DNA from: Campylobacter sp. RM16192
GTDB lineage: Bacteria > Campylobacterota > Campylobacteria > Campylobacterales > Campylobacteraceae
DNA: 64,000 nucleotides
NCBI RefSeq assembly: GCF_004803855.2
Contig: NZ_CP012552.1
Location: forward strand, 496,001-560,000
Direction of reading: 5' to 3'
The notes beneath the pieces were generated by a model. It made no database searches, was not told where the DNA came from, and saw only the letters and a list, made by a program, of their open reading frames with translations. Made by a program: the position numbers and the translations under genes. Below, piece after piece: positions 55,296 through 62,787 of the stretch (the stretch's first letter is position 1; the number at the start of each line of letters is the position of its first letter).

Positions 55296-56396
55296 TTACT
55301 TCGAGCAAGCGCTCTTGCCGTCCATTACAGGCTGGATCGATGAGTTATCGGCTCCGCCATCGTTATTTATATTTTCGATTATCTCCCAAAGGCGAGCTGC
55401 CGCTTTTTCGTAGCGTTTTGCAGTGACCGAATTTGGCTCATAAAAGCTTATCGGTTTTCCGCTATCGCCACCCACGCGCACGGCAGGCTCGATCGGCACT
55501 TCGGCGATAACCTCAGTCTTATACGCTTTTGCTATCTCTTCGGTTGTTCCTTTGCCGAATATATCATACTCTTTGCCACTTTCAGGACAGATAAATCCGC
55601 TCATATTTTCTACGACGCCAGCTATCGGGATATGAAGTTTTTCAAACATATCAAGCGCTCTTTTGCTATCATCAAGCGCTACTATTTGTGGGGTTGTTAC
55701 GCAAATTCCAGCTGTTACTGGTACGCTTTGAGCTAGAGTTAGCTGTGCATCACCGGTTCCTGGAGGCATATCTAAAAATAGCACATCAAGCTCGCTCCAA
55801 ATGACGTCTTTTAGTAGCTGTTCGATAGCTTTCATGATCATAGATCCGCGCCAGATAAGGCTCGTGCCTTCATCCATAAGCACGCCCATACTCATCATCT
55901 CGATTCCGTGAGTTAAGATAGGCTTTAGCTTGTTTCCAATTACTTGTGGCTGCGTTCCTATCTCGCCAAGCATTCTAGGGATGTTTGGTCCGTAGATATC
56001 AGCGTCCAAAACACCAACTTTTTTGCCAAGTTTTGCCATAGAGATGGCTAAATTTAGAGTTGTAGTTGATTTGCCCACACCACCTTTTCCACTGCTTACC
56101 ATGACGAAATTTTTGATCTGAGGAGCGATATTTTTACCGCTTTGGCTGTTGCTCTTTTCGTCCGGAATTTTTGGCTGGATGATGTTGATAACCGCTTCAT
56201 TTGAGCCAAGAACCCTTGCGATATCGACTTTTAGCTCTTTTGCTATGTCTGGATTTGAGCTTACGATCTCAACTTCGACTAAAATTTTATCGCCGATTTC
56301 TACGTTTTTGACAAATCCAAAACTCACGATATCCTTGTCAAATCCGGGATAAATAACCCCTTTGAGACGATTTAAAATTTCATCTTTGCTTATCAT
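55296..56396 (-). CDS. mrp: Mrp/ApbC-type iron-sulfur carrier ATPase
   Basis: This 366-residue protein has an N-terminal MIP18/DUF59 domain (residues about 1-85) and a ParA-like ATPase with Walker A (GKGGVGKSTTT) near residue 105 and a Walker B-like LFLDMPPGTGD. It delivers or assembles iron-sulfur clusters in other bacteria. The C-terminal motif that normally reads CxxC is CPES here (GFICPESGKEY), so the second bridging cysteine is absent. The start follows AAGGAGA. Confidence 0.9.
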   Translation of the reverse strand: MISKDEILNRLKGVIYPGFDKDIVSFGFVKNVEIGDKILVEVEIVSSNPDIAKELKVDIARVLGSNEAVINIIQPKIPDEKSNSQSGKNIAPQIKNFVMVSSGKGGVGKSTTTLNLAISMAKLGKKVGVLDADIYGPNIPRMLGEIGTQPQVIGNKLKPILTHGIEMMSMGVLMDEGTSLIWRGSMIMKAIEQLLKDVIWSELDVLFLDMPPGTGDAQLTLAQSVPVTAGICVTTPQIVALDDSKRALDMFEKLHIPIAGVVENMSGFICPESGKEYDIFGKGTTEEIAKAYKTEVIAEVPIEPAVRVGGDSGKPISFYEPNSVTAKRYEKAAARLWEIIENINNDGGADNSSIQPVMDGKSACSK

Positions 56397-56497
56397 TTTT
56401 ATCTCCTTACAATTTTAAAATTAAGATTATATCACAACTAAAAAAGATTAAAAAATAATTTTTTATATTTTATGTGTATTTTTAATTTTATTTTAAT

Positions 56498-56512
56498 GGG
56501 GGGGGGTAAAAT
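56498..56512 (+). promoter_or_regulatory. G9 tract directly upstream of a -10 box (probable phase-variable promoter)
   Basis: Nine G in a row (56498-56506) sit directly before TAAAAT (56507-56512), 33 bases from the start codon of the following outer-membrane protein gene. Change in G number would alter the spacer of the promoter. Poly-G tracts are the usual phase-variation sites in Campylobacter. Confidence 0.65.
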
Positions 56513-56544
56513 TACAGAAACTTATTTTATCTAAAGGAGAATTC

Positions 56545-57114
56545 ATGAAAAAATTTGTTATTAAGGGCTTGCTAGTTAGCTCTTTAGTTGCTTCAGGGCT
56601 AATGGCTGATGGTGTATTTATAGGCATAGAGGGAGGATTTGCTAAACATACAGTATCTGGTGATGTGGTTGATTTTAAAATAAAAGATACAAAACCTAAT
56701 CTTGGATTAAAAATGGGTTACGACTTTGATAGTTTTAGGGTTTATGGTGCCTATAATTATAACTTTAAAATGTCAGATAAAGTTGATTTATCTGATGTGG
56801 AAAAAGATGTTTCAGTTAACATTAAAGCACATCAATTTTTATTAGGCTCTGATTTTACTCCAAGTTTGACAAATGACTTTAAATTAGCTCTTGGTATATA
56901 TAGCGGATTGTCTTTGGTTAAAATAGATACAAAAAGTGATTTGTTTAATGATAGTACTAGCGGATTTGTTTTTGGCGGTAAACTCGGTGGAATTTATAGT
57001 GTAGATGAAAACAATCAATTTGAGTTTGGAACAAAACTAGGAGTTACAAAATTTTCTGATGCTGATATGAGTGAGATGGGTTTATATTTAGGTTATACGT
57101 ATAAATTTAATTAA
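56545..57114 (+). CDS. Small outer-membrane beta-barrel protein
   Basis: This 189-residue protein has a signal peptide (cleaved near LMADG) and eight or so amphipathic strands (GLKMGYDFDSFRVYGAYNY, AHQFLLGSDFTP, FVFGGKLGGIYSV), ending in GLYLGYTYKFN. It resembles OmpX/OpcA-like or OmpA-barrel porin-family proteins. It has AAAGGAG before the start and a likely phase-variable promoter. It sits alone between mrp and thiC with a strong hairpin after it. Adhesion or serum resistance are known roles of similar barrels, but none is shown here. Confidence 0.78.
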   Translation: MKKFVIKGLLVSSLVASGLMADGVFIGIEGGFAKHTVSGDVVDFKIKDTKPNLGLKMGYDFDSFRVYGAYNYNFKMSDKVDLSDVEKDVSVNIKAHQFLLGSDFTPSLTNDFKLALGIYSGLSLVKIDTKSDLFNDSTSGFVFGGKLGGIYSVDENNQFEFGTKLGVTKFSDADMSEMGLYLGYTYKFN

Positions 57115-57162
57115 ATTGTAATATTTATATCTTGCCTCGTTACTTTTAAGTATTTTTTACTT

Positions 57163-57194
57163 AATTTTGCTCCGAAAAAACTCGGAGCAAAATT
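57163..57194. terminator. Bidirectional terminator between the outer-membrane protein gene and thiC
   Basis: AATTTTGCTCCGA and TCGGAGCAAAATT form a perfect 13-bp stem with a 6-base loop between converging genes. Confidence 0.88.
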
Positions 57195-57218
57195 TCTATT
57201 TTTTTCTTTTGGATAATT

Positions 57219-58547
57219 TTAACACTCTTTTTTTGCAATCTGTCTTGAAATTTTATAGGCGCAAAATTTTGGCCCGCACATAGAACAAAACTCAGCCTCT
57301 TTAAAGACATCTTGTGGCAAGCTCTCATCGTGTAGCTCGTGCGCTTTATCAGGGTCAAGTGCCAGTTCAAACTGTTTGTTCCAGTCAAAGTTATACCTAG
57401 CGTCGCTCATCGCATGGTCGCGCTCTATCGCGCCTTTTCGTCCGCGAGCCACGTCTGCTGCGTGTGCTGCGATCTTATGAGCGATGATGCCGTCTCTTAC
57501 GTCTGCCGCGTTTGGCAAGCCTAAATGCTCTTTAGGCGTTACGTAGCATAGCATACTAGCTCCGTGATACGCTGCAAGTGTCCCGCCGATAGCCGATGTG
57601 ATGTGATCATACCCCGCACCGATATCGGTAACTAGCGGTCCAAGCACGTAAAACGGGGCATTGTGACAAAGCTCCTGTTCTATTTTCATATTATACTCAA
57701 TTTCGTTTAAAGGTATATGACCAGGACCTTCAACCATGACCTGCACGTTTTTCTCCCATGCTCTAAGCGTTAGCTCGCCAAGCACTTTTAGTTCGCTTAG
57801 TTGCGCTTCATCGGTAGCGTCATATAAGCATCCTGGGCGCAGGCTATCTCCAAGCGAGAGTGCTACGTCGTATTTGGCGCAGATATCACAAATTTCATCA
57901 AACGCTTCGTAGAATGGATTTTCTCTATGATAGTGCATCATCCAGCTTGCCATGAGGCTTCCTCCGCGACTTACGATGCCCATCTTGCGTTTTGCGATCA
58001 GCGGCATAAATTTAAGCAAAAATCCCGCATGTATCGTAAAGTAGCTCACTCCTTGCTGAGCTTGCTTTTCTATCACTTTTAGCATGGTGTCAATGTCTAA
58101 ATTTTCGATTTTACCCACATTATGGATGATCTGATACATAGGCACGGTTCCTACAGGCACGGTTGATTTAGCTATGATGGCTCTTCTTATGGCATCCAGA
58201 TCGCCGCCGGTTGAGAGATCCATAACGGTATCTGCGCCGTATTTTAGGCAAATTTCAAGCTTTTCTACCTCGCCTTCTATGTTGCTTGCTAGGCTTGAGT
58301 TGCCGATGTTGGCGTTTACTTTTGTTTTGGATTCTATTCCTATTGCCATTGGGATTAAATTTGTGTGGTTGATGTTTGCGGGTATGATCATGCTGCCTTT
58401 TGCTACTTCTTTACACACTAGCTCGGCACTTAAATTTTCGACTTTGGCTACATACTCCATCTCTTTTGTTATTATCCCGCGTTTAGCGTAATACATCTGC
58501 GTCGGTGTTTTATCTTTTATGCGCTCTTTTATCCATTCTTTTCTCAT
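57219..58547 (-). CDS. thiC: Phosphomethylpyrimidine synthase ThiC
   Basis: ThiC turns aminoimidazole ribotide into the pyrimidine of thiamine by radical SAM chemistry. The 442 residues have the core [14 protein letters not shown] near residue 95, [17 protein letters not shown] near residue 275 and the C-terminal cluster motif CSMCGPKFC. This is the short form without the N-terminal domain of E. coli ThiC. It is a single gene. I saw no TPP riboswitch in the short leader. Confidence 0.95.
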   Translation of the reverse strand: MRKEWIKERIKDKTPTQMYYAKRGIITKEMEYVAKVENLSAELVCKEVAKGSMIIPANINHTNLIPMAIGIESKTKVNANIGNSSLASNIEGEVEKLEICLKYGADTVMDLSTGGDLDAIRRAIIAKSTVPVGTVPMYQIIHNVGKIENLDIDTMLKVIEKQAQQGVSYFTIHAGFLLKFMPLIAKRKMGIVSRGGSLMASWMMHYHRENPFYEAFDEICDICAKYDVALSLGDSLRPGCLYDATDEAQLSELKVLGELTLRAWEKNVQVMVEGPGHIPLNEIEYNMKIEQELCHNAPFYVLGPLVTDIGAGYDHITSAIGGTLAAYHGASMLCYVTPKEHLGLPNAADVRDGIIAHKIAAHAADVARGRKGAIERDHAMSDARYNFDWNKQFELALDPDKAHELHDESLPQDVFKEAEFCSMCGPKFCAYKISRQIAKKEC

Positions 58548-58654
58548 TTATAATAACTCCTAAGTAAAATAGAAATAATACTACTCAAAAAAAGATAAAA
58601 AAAAGCTTTTTAGGTGTATAATATCGTAACACTTTTCATAAAAAAGGACAAAAT

Positions 58655-59773
58655 TTGTTTGATATATCGCTTGTTATGCTTGGAGCCGGAAATTCAACCA
58701 GGTTTGAAATGCCCGTGAAAAAGCAGTGGTTACGTGTAGGCAGTGATCCTTTGTGGCTCTTTGCCGTCAAAAATTTAAGCTCTCATTATCCTTTTAAAGA
58801 GATAATTATAGTTGGAAATGAAGCGGAATATATGAGTAAATTTGCACCACAGTATAATTTTGTGAGCGGTGGAGTTACACGTCAAGAAAGTTTAAAAAAT
58901 GCACTTAAGGCTGTCAGTAGTGAATTTGTGTTAGTTAGTGATATAGCTAGACCTTGTATAAGCGCAAATTTGCTCTCAAAGATAGTGGAAGGAATTTGTA
59001 ATGCAGATTGTGTTGTTCCTGTGCTAAAAGTCGCAGATACAGTATATCTTGATGACGATATAATCGATAGGCAAAAAGTTAAGCTGGTTCAAACTCCTCA
59101 GCTTTCAAGAACCTCTCTTCTTAGAAAAGCTCTTGAATCGGATCAAATTTATACTGATGATAGCTCAGCTATGAGGGCTGCTGGAGCTAAAATTTGGTAC
59201 GTTTTAGGCGAAGAGAGCGCTAGAAAGATTACTTTTAAAGAGGATTTGGCCAAAATTCCTTGTCTAAAAGCGCCAAAAAATGAAATTTATCTAGGCAACG
59301 GCTTTGATGTGCATGCTTTTGAAGATGGAAATTTCATAACAATCTGCGGAGAGAAAATTCCTCATGAATTTGCATTTAAAGCTCATTCTGATGGGGATGT
59401 CGGAGTTCATGCACTCATCGATGCGATTTTGGGAGCTACATCTTTAGGTGATATAGGAGAGCTTTTTCCTGATACTGACGCTAAATACAAAGGAGCTGAT
59501 TCGATTGAGCTTTTAAAAGAAGTGTATAAGCTTGTTCAAGGTGTTGGATTTGAGCTTGTAAATGCTGATATCACGATAATGGCGCAAAAGCCAAAGATAA
59601 GTAAATTTAAACTTAAAATGGCAAGTAATATAGCAAACACTTTAAATATAAGTGCAAGTAGAATTAATGTAAAAGCCACAACCACTGAACAATTAGGCTT
59701 TGTGGGGCGAGGTGAGGGGATAGCTGCAAGCGCTACCGCTAGCCTTAAATATTATGATTGGACGGAAAAATGA
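58655..59773 (+). CDS. ispDF: Bifunctional IspDF of the MEP isoprenoid pathway
   Basis: The N-terminal half (residues about 1-205) is IspD, which makes CDP-methylerythritol (LGAGNSTRFEMPVKKQW, VSDIARPC, KVKLVQTPQ). The C-terminal half (about 213-372) is IspF, which makes the cyclic diphosphate (GNGFDVHAFEDG, AHSDGDVGVHALIDAILGA, ATTTEQLGFVGRGEG). The intervening step, IspE, is missing as in all such fusions. The start is a TTG with AAAAAGGA in front. The stop overlaps the next start by 4 bases. Confidence 0.95.
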   Translation: MFDISLVMLGAGNSTRFEMPVKKQWLRVGSDPLWLFAVKNLSSHYPFKEIIIVGNEAEYMSKFAPQYNFVSGGVTRQESLKNALKAVSSEFVLVSDIARPCISANLLSKIVEGICNADCVVPVLKVADTVYLDDDIIDRQKVKLVQTPQLSRTSLLRKALESDQIYTDDSSAMRAAGAKIWYVLGEESARKITFKEDLAKIPCLKAPKNEIYLGNGFDVHAFEDGNFITICGEKIPHEFAFKAHSDGDVGVHALIDAILGATSLGDIGELFPDTDAKYKGADSIELLKEVYKLVQGVGFELVNADITIMAQKPKISKFKLKMASNIANTLNISASRINVKATTTEQLGFVGRGEGIAASATASLKYYDWTEK

Positions 59774-60660
59774 GAGTTTTAATAGTAGAAAATGAAATTT
59801 ATCTAGCTCAAAGTATGGCTACTAAACTTGCGGATCTTGGATATGAGTGCGAGATAGCAAGGACTGTTAAAGAGGGGCTTAGAGATGAGTATTTTGATGT
59901 CGTATTGCTTTCTGCAACGCTTCCCGGAGAGGATTTTTATAAGATAATCAATAAATTTAAAGACTCTATTATAATTTTATTGATTACTTATATTAGCAAT
60001 GATACAGTCTCAAATCCGATAAAAGCGGGTGTAAGCGACTATATCCAAAAGCCTTTTATGATAGAGGAGCTTGTGCGAAAGATAAGGCATTTTGAAGAAT
60101 TTAAAAGGCTTCAAAGCTTTATAAGGACATATCAGGACTATCTAAACTATCATTTTAAGGCTGTTTCTAACTTAAATTTTGATTTTAAGAAATTTAAGTT
60201 ACCTATGCTTATAAAATGCAATAAGATAATAAATGCCGATAATTTCGTATTTGAATATGCAAAGGCTCTGAATTTGTCATTTAAATTTATCCCTCTTGAT
60301 CAAAATCTTGACTTTGAAGCTATAGCTAAAAATAATCCAAGAACGCTTCTTTATTTTTCAAATTTTCAAATGCTAAGAAGTGAAGATAAAAATAAGATAT
60401 TAAATTTGGCTATGAAAAGAAAACTTATAATAAGCTCTACAAATCAAAATGAGAGCGCAAATTTTGAAATTTTAAATATCACTACTGATGAGAAAAATTT
60501 CCAGATAGACGAAATTCTCACAATTGATGACTATATAAAACATATTATCATCAACTATCAAGAGAATTATCCTGATACGGAGCTTAGTAAAAAGCTTGGA
60601 ATTTCTAGAAAATCCCTTTGGGAAAAGAGAAAGAGATACGATGTCGTCAAGAAAAAATAA
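59770..60660 (+). CDS. Atypical orphan response regulator (HP1021/Cj1608 type)
   Basis: This protein of 296 residues has a receiver domain (residues about 1-120) and a C-terminal helix-turn-helix (ELSKKLGISRKSLWEKRKRY near residue 272). The site of the usual phospho-accepting Asp is Ser48 (LLSATLPG), so regulation by phosphorylation at that place is not expected. The sequence MRVLIVENEIYLAQS matches the HP1021 family, which in Helicobacter pylori binds oriC and responds to redox state. The ATG at 59770 forms an ATGA overlap with the ispDF stop. Its end overlaps the sat-like gene by 20 bases. Confidence 0.82.
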   Translation: MRVLIVENEIYLAQSMATKLADLGYECEIARTVKEGLRDEYFDVVLLSATLPGEDFYKIINKFKDSIIILLITYISNDTVSNPIKAGVSDYIQKPFMIEELVRKIRHFEEFKRLQSFIRTYQDYLNYHFKAVSNLNFDFKKFKLPMLIKCNKIINADNFVFEYAKALNLSFKFIPLDQNLDFEAIAKNNPRTLLYFSNFQMLRSEDKNKILNLAMKRKLIISSTNQNESANFEILNITTDEKNFQIDEILTIDDYIKHIIINYQENYPDTELSKKLGISRKSLWEKRKRYDVVKKK

Positions 60661-61822
60661 TACGATTTTAATAAATCATGAGGCATATGGAGCACTTGAG
60701 CTAATACAAAACCAAATTTTTAGCAAATTTAACCGCTTAATGGACGAAAAAGAGGCTAATGAAGTCTATGAAACAGGTTTTTTAAATGGTGAACCAATGC
60801 CTTATAGCTTTATATTTGCACCATTTGGAAAGCGAAATCAAGAGTGCCTAAGAAGTGCTTGTGGTGGTGATAAGATCGAGCTTATAAAAGATAATAAAGT
60901 CGTAGGGAATATTATTGTAGATACTATATTTAAGTTTGATCAAAAGAATAAGGCTAATAATATATTTCATGCAAATGAGATGATTCAAACCGAAGTTAAT
61001 CAAAGTGGCGAGCTGGCTGTTAGTGGCGAAATTGAGATCTATAGCTCTACTTTTAGTGATGTAAAAAAGGAAATAAATAGAATTAAAGAGGAATCAAACG
61101 CACAAAAAATTACAGCGATAATGTTGACCGCGGAACCATTTAATAGAGCTCATGAAAGACTTATTAGAATGACTATAGACAAGGCTGATCTTGTGCTATT
61201 GTTTTTACTCAAAAGCTATAGTAGTGATTGGCAGCTTAAATTTGATCTTAAAAAAAGAGTAATGGAGTATTTTGCTCAAAATTATCTACCTAGAAATCGC
61301 CTTGTGATAGTGCCCTTTGAAAATTCAAATCTATTTAGTGCACATATGAATCCTACGCTTGAATGTATAGCTGCGAATAGTCTTGGGGCTGATAAACTGG
61401 TAGTGGGTCAAAATCATGCCGGAATAGGGATGTTTTATGATCATAATGTGGTTCATACTGTGCTTGAGCGATATAAAGAAATTTTAAAGCTTGAGATAGT
61501 AATTTTGCCAGAGCTTGTATATTGCAATGAGTGTAGAACGATAGTAAGCACTAAAACTTGCCCGCATGGTCAGCATCATCACATAAAATATCACGCAAGC
61601 ACATTAAAATCTCTTCTAAATGAGGGAATTTTGCCTCCGGCTATTTTGATGAGGCGCGATATATCCTCGATGATTTTAAGTGAGCTATTTCCGAATCGAT
61701 TTAAAAATCTTCAAAAATTATATGACGATCTATTTCCTAGCAACGGACTTTTGGAGAAACATACAGAGCGAGAATTTTATGAAGAGCTGATGCAACTATA
61801 TCAGACTATGTCGCTTACATAG
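60641..61822 (+). CDS. ATP-sulfurylase-like protein (Cj1609 type)
   Basis: This protein of about 393 residues resembles sulfate adenylyltransferase: an N-terminal PUA-like part and a nucleotidyl-transferase core with TAEPFNRAHERLIRM near residue 180 and VGQNHAGIGMFYDH near residue 262, then CPHGQHHH near residue 305. Classical enzymes read QTRNPxHxxHE and GRDHAG, so two active-site motifs are altered here. The frame opens at a TTG (60596), but the ATG at 60641 with AAAGAGA in front is a better start. It follows the HP1021-like gene with overlap. Confidence 0.75.
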   Translation: MSSRKNNTILINHEAYGALELIQNQIFSKFNRLMDEKEANEVYETGFLNGEPMPYSFIFAPFGKRNQECLRSACGGDKIELIKDNKVVGNIIVDTIFKFDQKNKANNIFHANEMIQTEVNQSGELAVSGEIEIYSSTFSDVKKEINRIKEESNAQKITAIMLTAEPFNRAHERLIRMTIDKADLVLLFLLKSYSSDWQLKFDLKKRVMEYFAQNYLPRNRLVIVPFENSNLFSAHMNPTLECIAANSLGADKLVVGQNHAGIGMFYDHNVVHTVLERYKEILKLEIVILPELVYCNECRTIVSTKTCPHGQHHHIKYHASTLKSLLNEGILPPAILMRRDISSMILSELFPNRFKNLQKLYDDLFPSNGLLEKHTEREFYEELMQLYQTMSLT

Positions 61823-61835
61823 TGAAAGGAAATCT

Positions 61836-62321
61836 ATGCAAAAAGTTTTTTTGACCTTTTTTTATACCGGATTTAGCCCTAAGGCTTCGGGAACTGTAGC
61901 TAGTCTAGTAGCCGCAGTATTAGCCTATCCGATACTTGTATTTTTATCCGATCAGACGCTTTTTTTAGCATCTATTTTGATCTTTGCGGCAAGTATAAAT
62001 GTGATAAACGACTACGAAGCAAAAACAGGCGTACATGACGATAAAAGTATAGTGATAGATGAGGTAGCCGGTGTTTGGCTCGCTATTTCAATGAGTTCTG
62101 CTTCTTGGCTTAGTTTTATACTGTCTGTTCTGTTTTTTAGGATTTTTGATATTGCTAAGCCTTCTATTATCGGCCGAGTCGATAGAGATGTTAAAGGCGG
62201 GCTTGGCGTAATGGGTGATGATATGCTGGCAGGCTTTTTTGCAGGACTTTTAAGTGCTATGTGCTATGGAGCTTTGATTAAACTTCAAATAGGAACAGAT
62301 TGGTTGATTTCTATTAGATAA
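61836..62321 (+). CDS. pgpA: Phosphatidylglycerophosphatase A
   Basis: PgpA removes phosphate from phosphatidylglycerol phosphate in membrane lipid synthesis. The 161 residues have several membrane helices and the family motifs FSPKASGTVASL near residue 15, HDDKSIVIDEVAGVW near residue 67 and DIAKPSIIGRVDRDVKGGLG near residue 107. It ends the run ispDF - regulator - sat-like - pgpA, which is also found in C. jejuni (Cj1607-Cj1610). Confidence 0.94.
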   Translation: MQKVFLTFFYTGFSPKASGTVASLVAAVLAYPILVFLSDQTLFLASILIFAASINVINDYEAKTGVHDDKSIVIDEVAGVWLAISMSSASWLSFILSVLFFRIFDIAKPSIIGRVDRDVKGGLGVMGDDMLAGFFAGLLSAMCYGALIKLQIGTDWLISIR

Positions 62322-62328
62322 ATTTAAA

Positions 62329-62360
62329 AAGGCGAAAACCAATATTATCTTTTTCGCCTT
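62329..62360. terminator. Bidirectional terminator after pgpA
   Basis: AAGGCGAAAA and TTTTCGCCTT form a perfect 10-bp inverted repeat around 12 bases, overlapping the end of the converging gene. Confidence 0.78.
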
Positions 62361-62785
62361 AATCTTCCTTGTTCTTCGTAGACCTCAATCTCTCTTGCGT
62401 ATTCAGGATTTTTCTTCTTAAGTTCATTATTCATAAAGGCTATTAGTTTAGCATCGGCATTCTTGTGACTTGCCATTATAAGTACAAATTTAAGATAAGT
62501 TTTTGCTTCATCTGTTAATTGACCATTTTTCTTAGGCGGTATAATAAATTGATTTGTAAAAATTTTAAGAGCGCTAAATAGATTGTTCTTAGTTGAATTT
62601 GGATTGGATATGATATCTAAAAGCTGATTAAACGTAATATCTTCATTGTTTGTTTTTGTTTTTGCGGTTTGTTTTTGCGGTTTTTCATTTTTGCTTTTAA
62701 GTTTAAAAAAAGTTAGTAGCAGTATGCCTATAAAGACTAATACTGCTACTAATATTATTGCAATAAATAGAGATTTTTCACCCAT
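62345..62785 (-). CDS. Small single-pass membrane protein, function unknown
   Basis: This 146-residue protein has one N-terminal membrane helix (residues about 7-28), a Lys/Gln/Thr-rich linker and a helical domain (NEDITFNQLLDIISNPNSTK near residue 47) with a basic tail. The order is anchor, linker, helical domain. It lies 2 bases after the CcsBA-like gene in the same direction, so a role with cytochrome c maturation is possible but unproved. Confidence 0.6.
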   Translation of the reverse strand: MGEKSLFIAIILVAVLVFIGILLLTFFKLKSKNEKPQKQTAKTKTNNEDITFNQLLDIISNPNSTKNNLFSALKIFTNQFIIPPKKNGQLTDEAKTYLKFVLIMASHKNADAKLIAFMNNELKKKNPEYAREIEVYEEQGRLRRKR

Positions 62786-62787
62786 TC

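Noticed and set aside
58548-58654. Possible TPP riboswitch before thiC
   Set aside because: The leader is about 100 bases of AT-rich DNA without the conserved THI-box segments.
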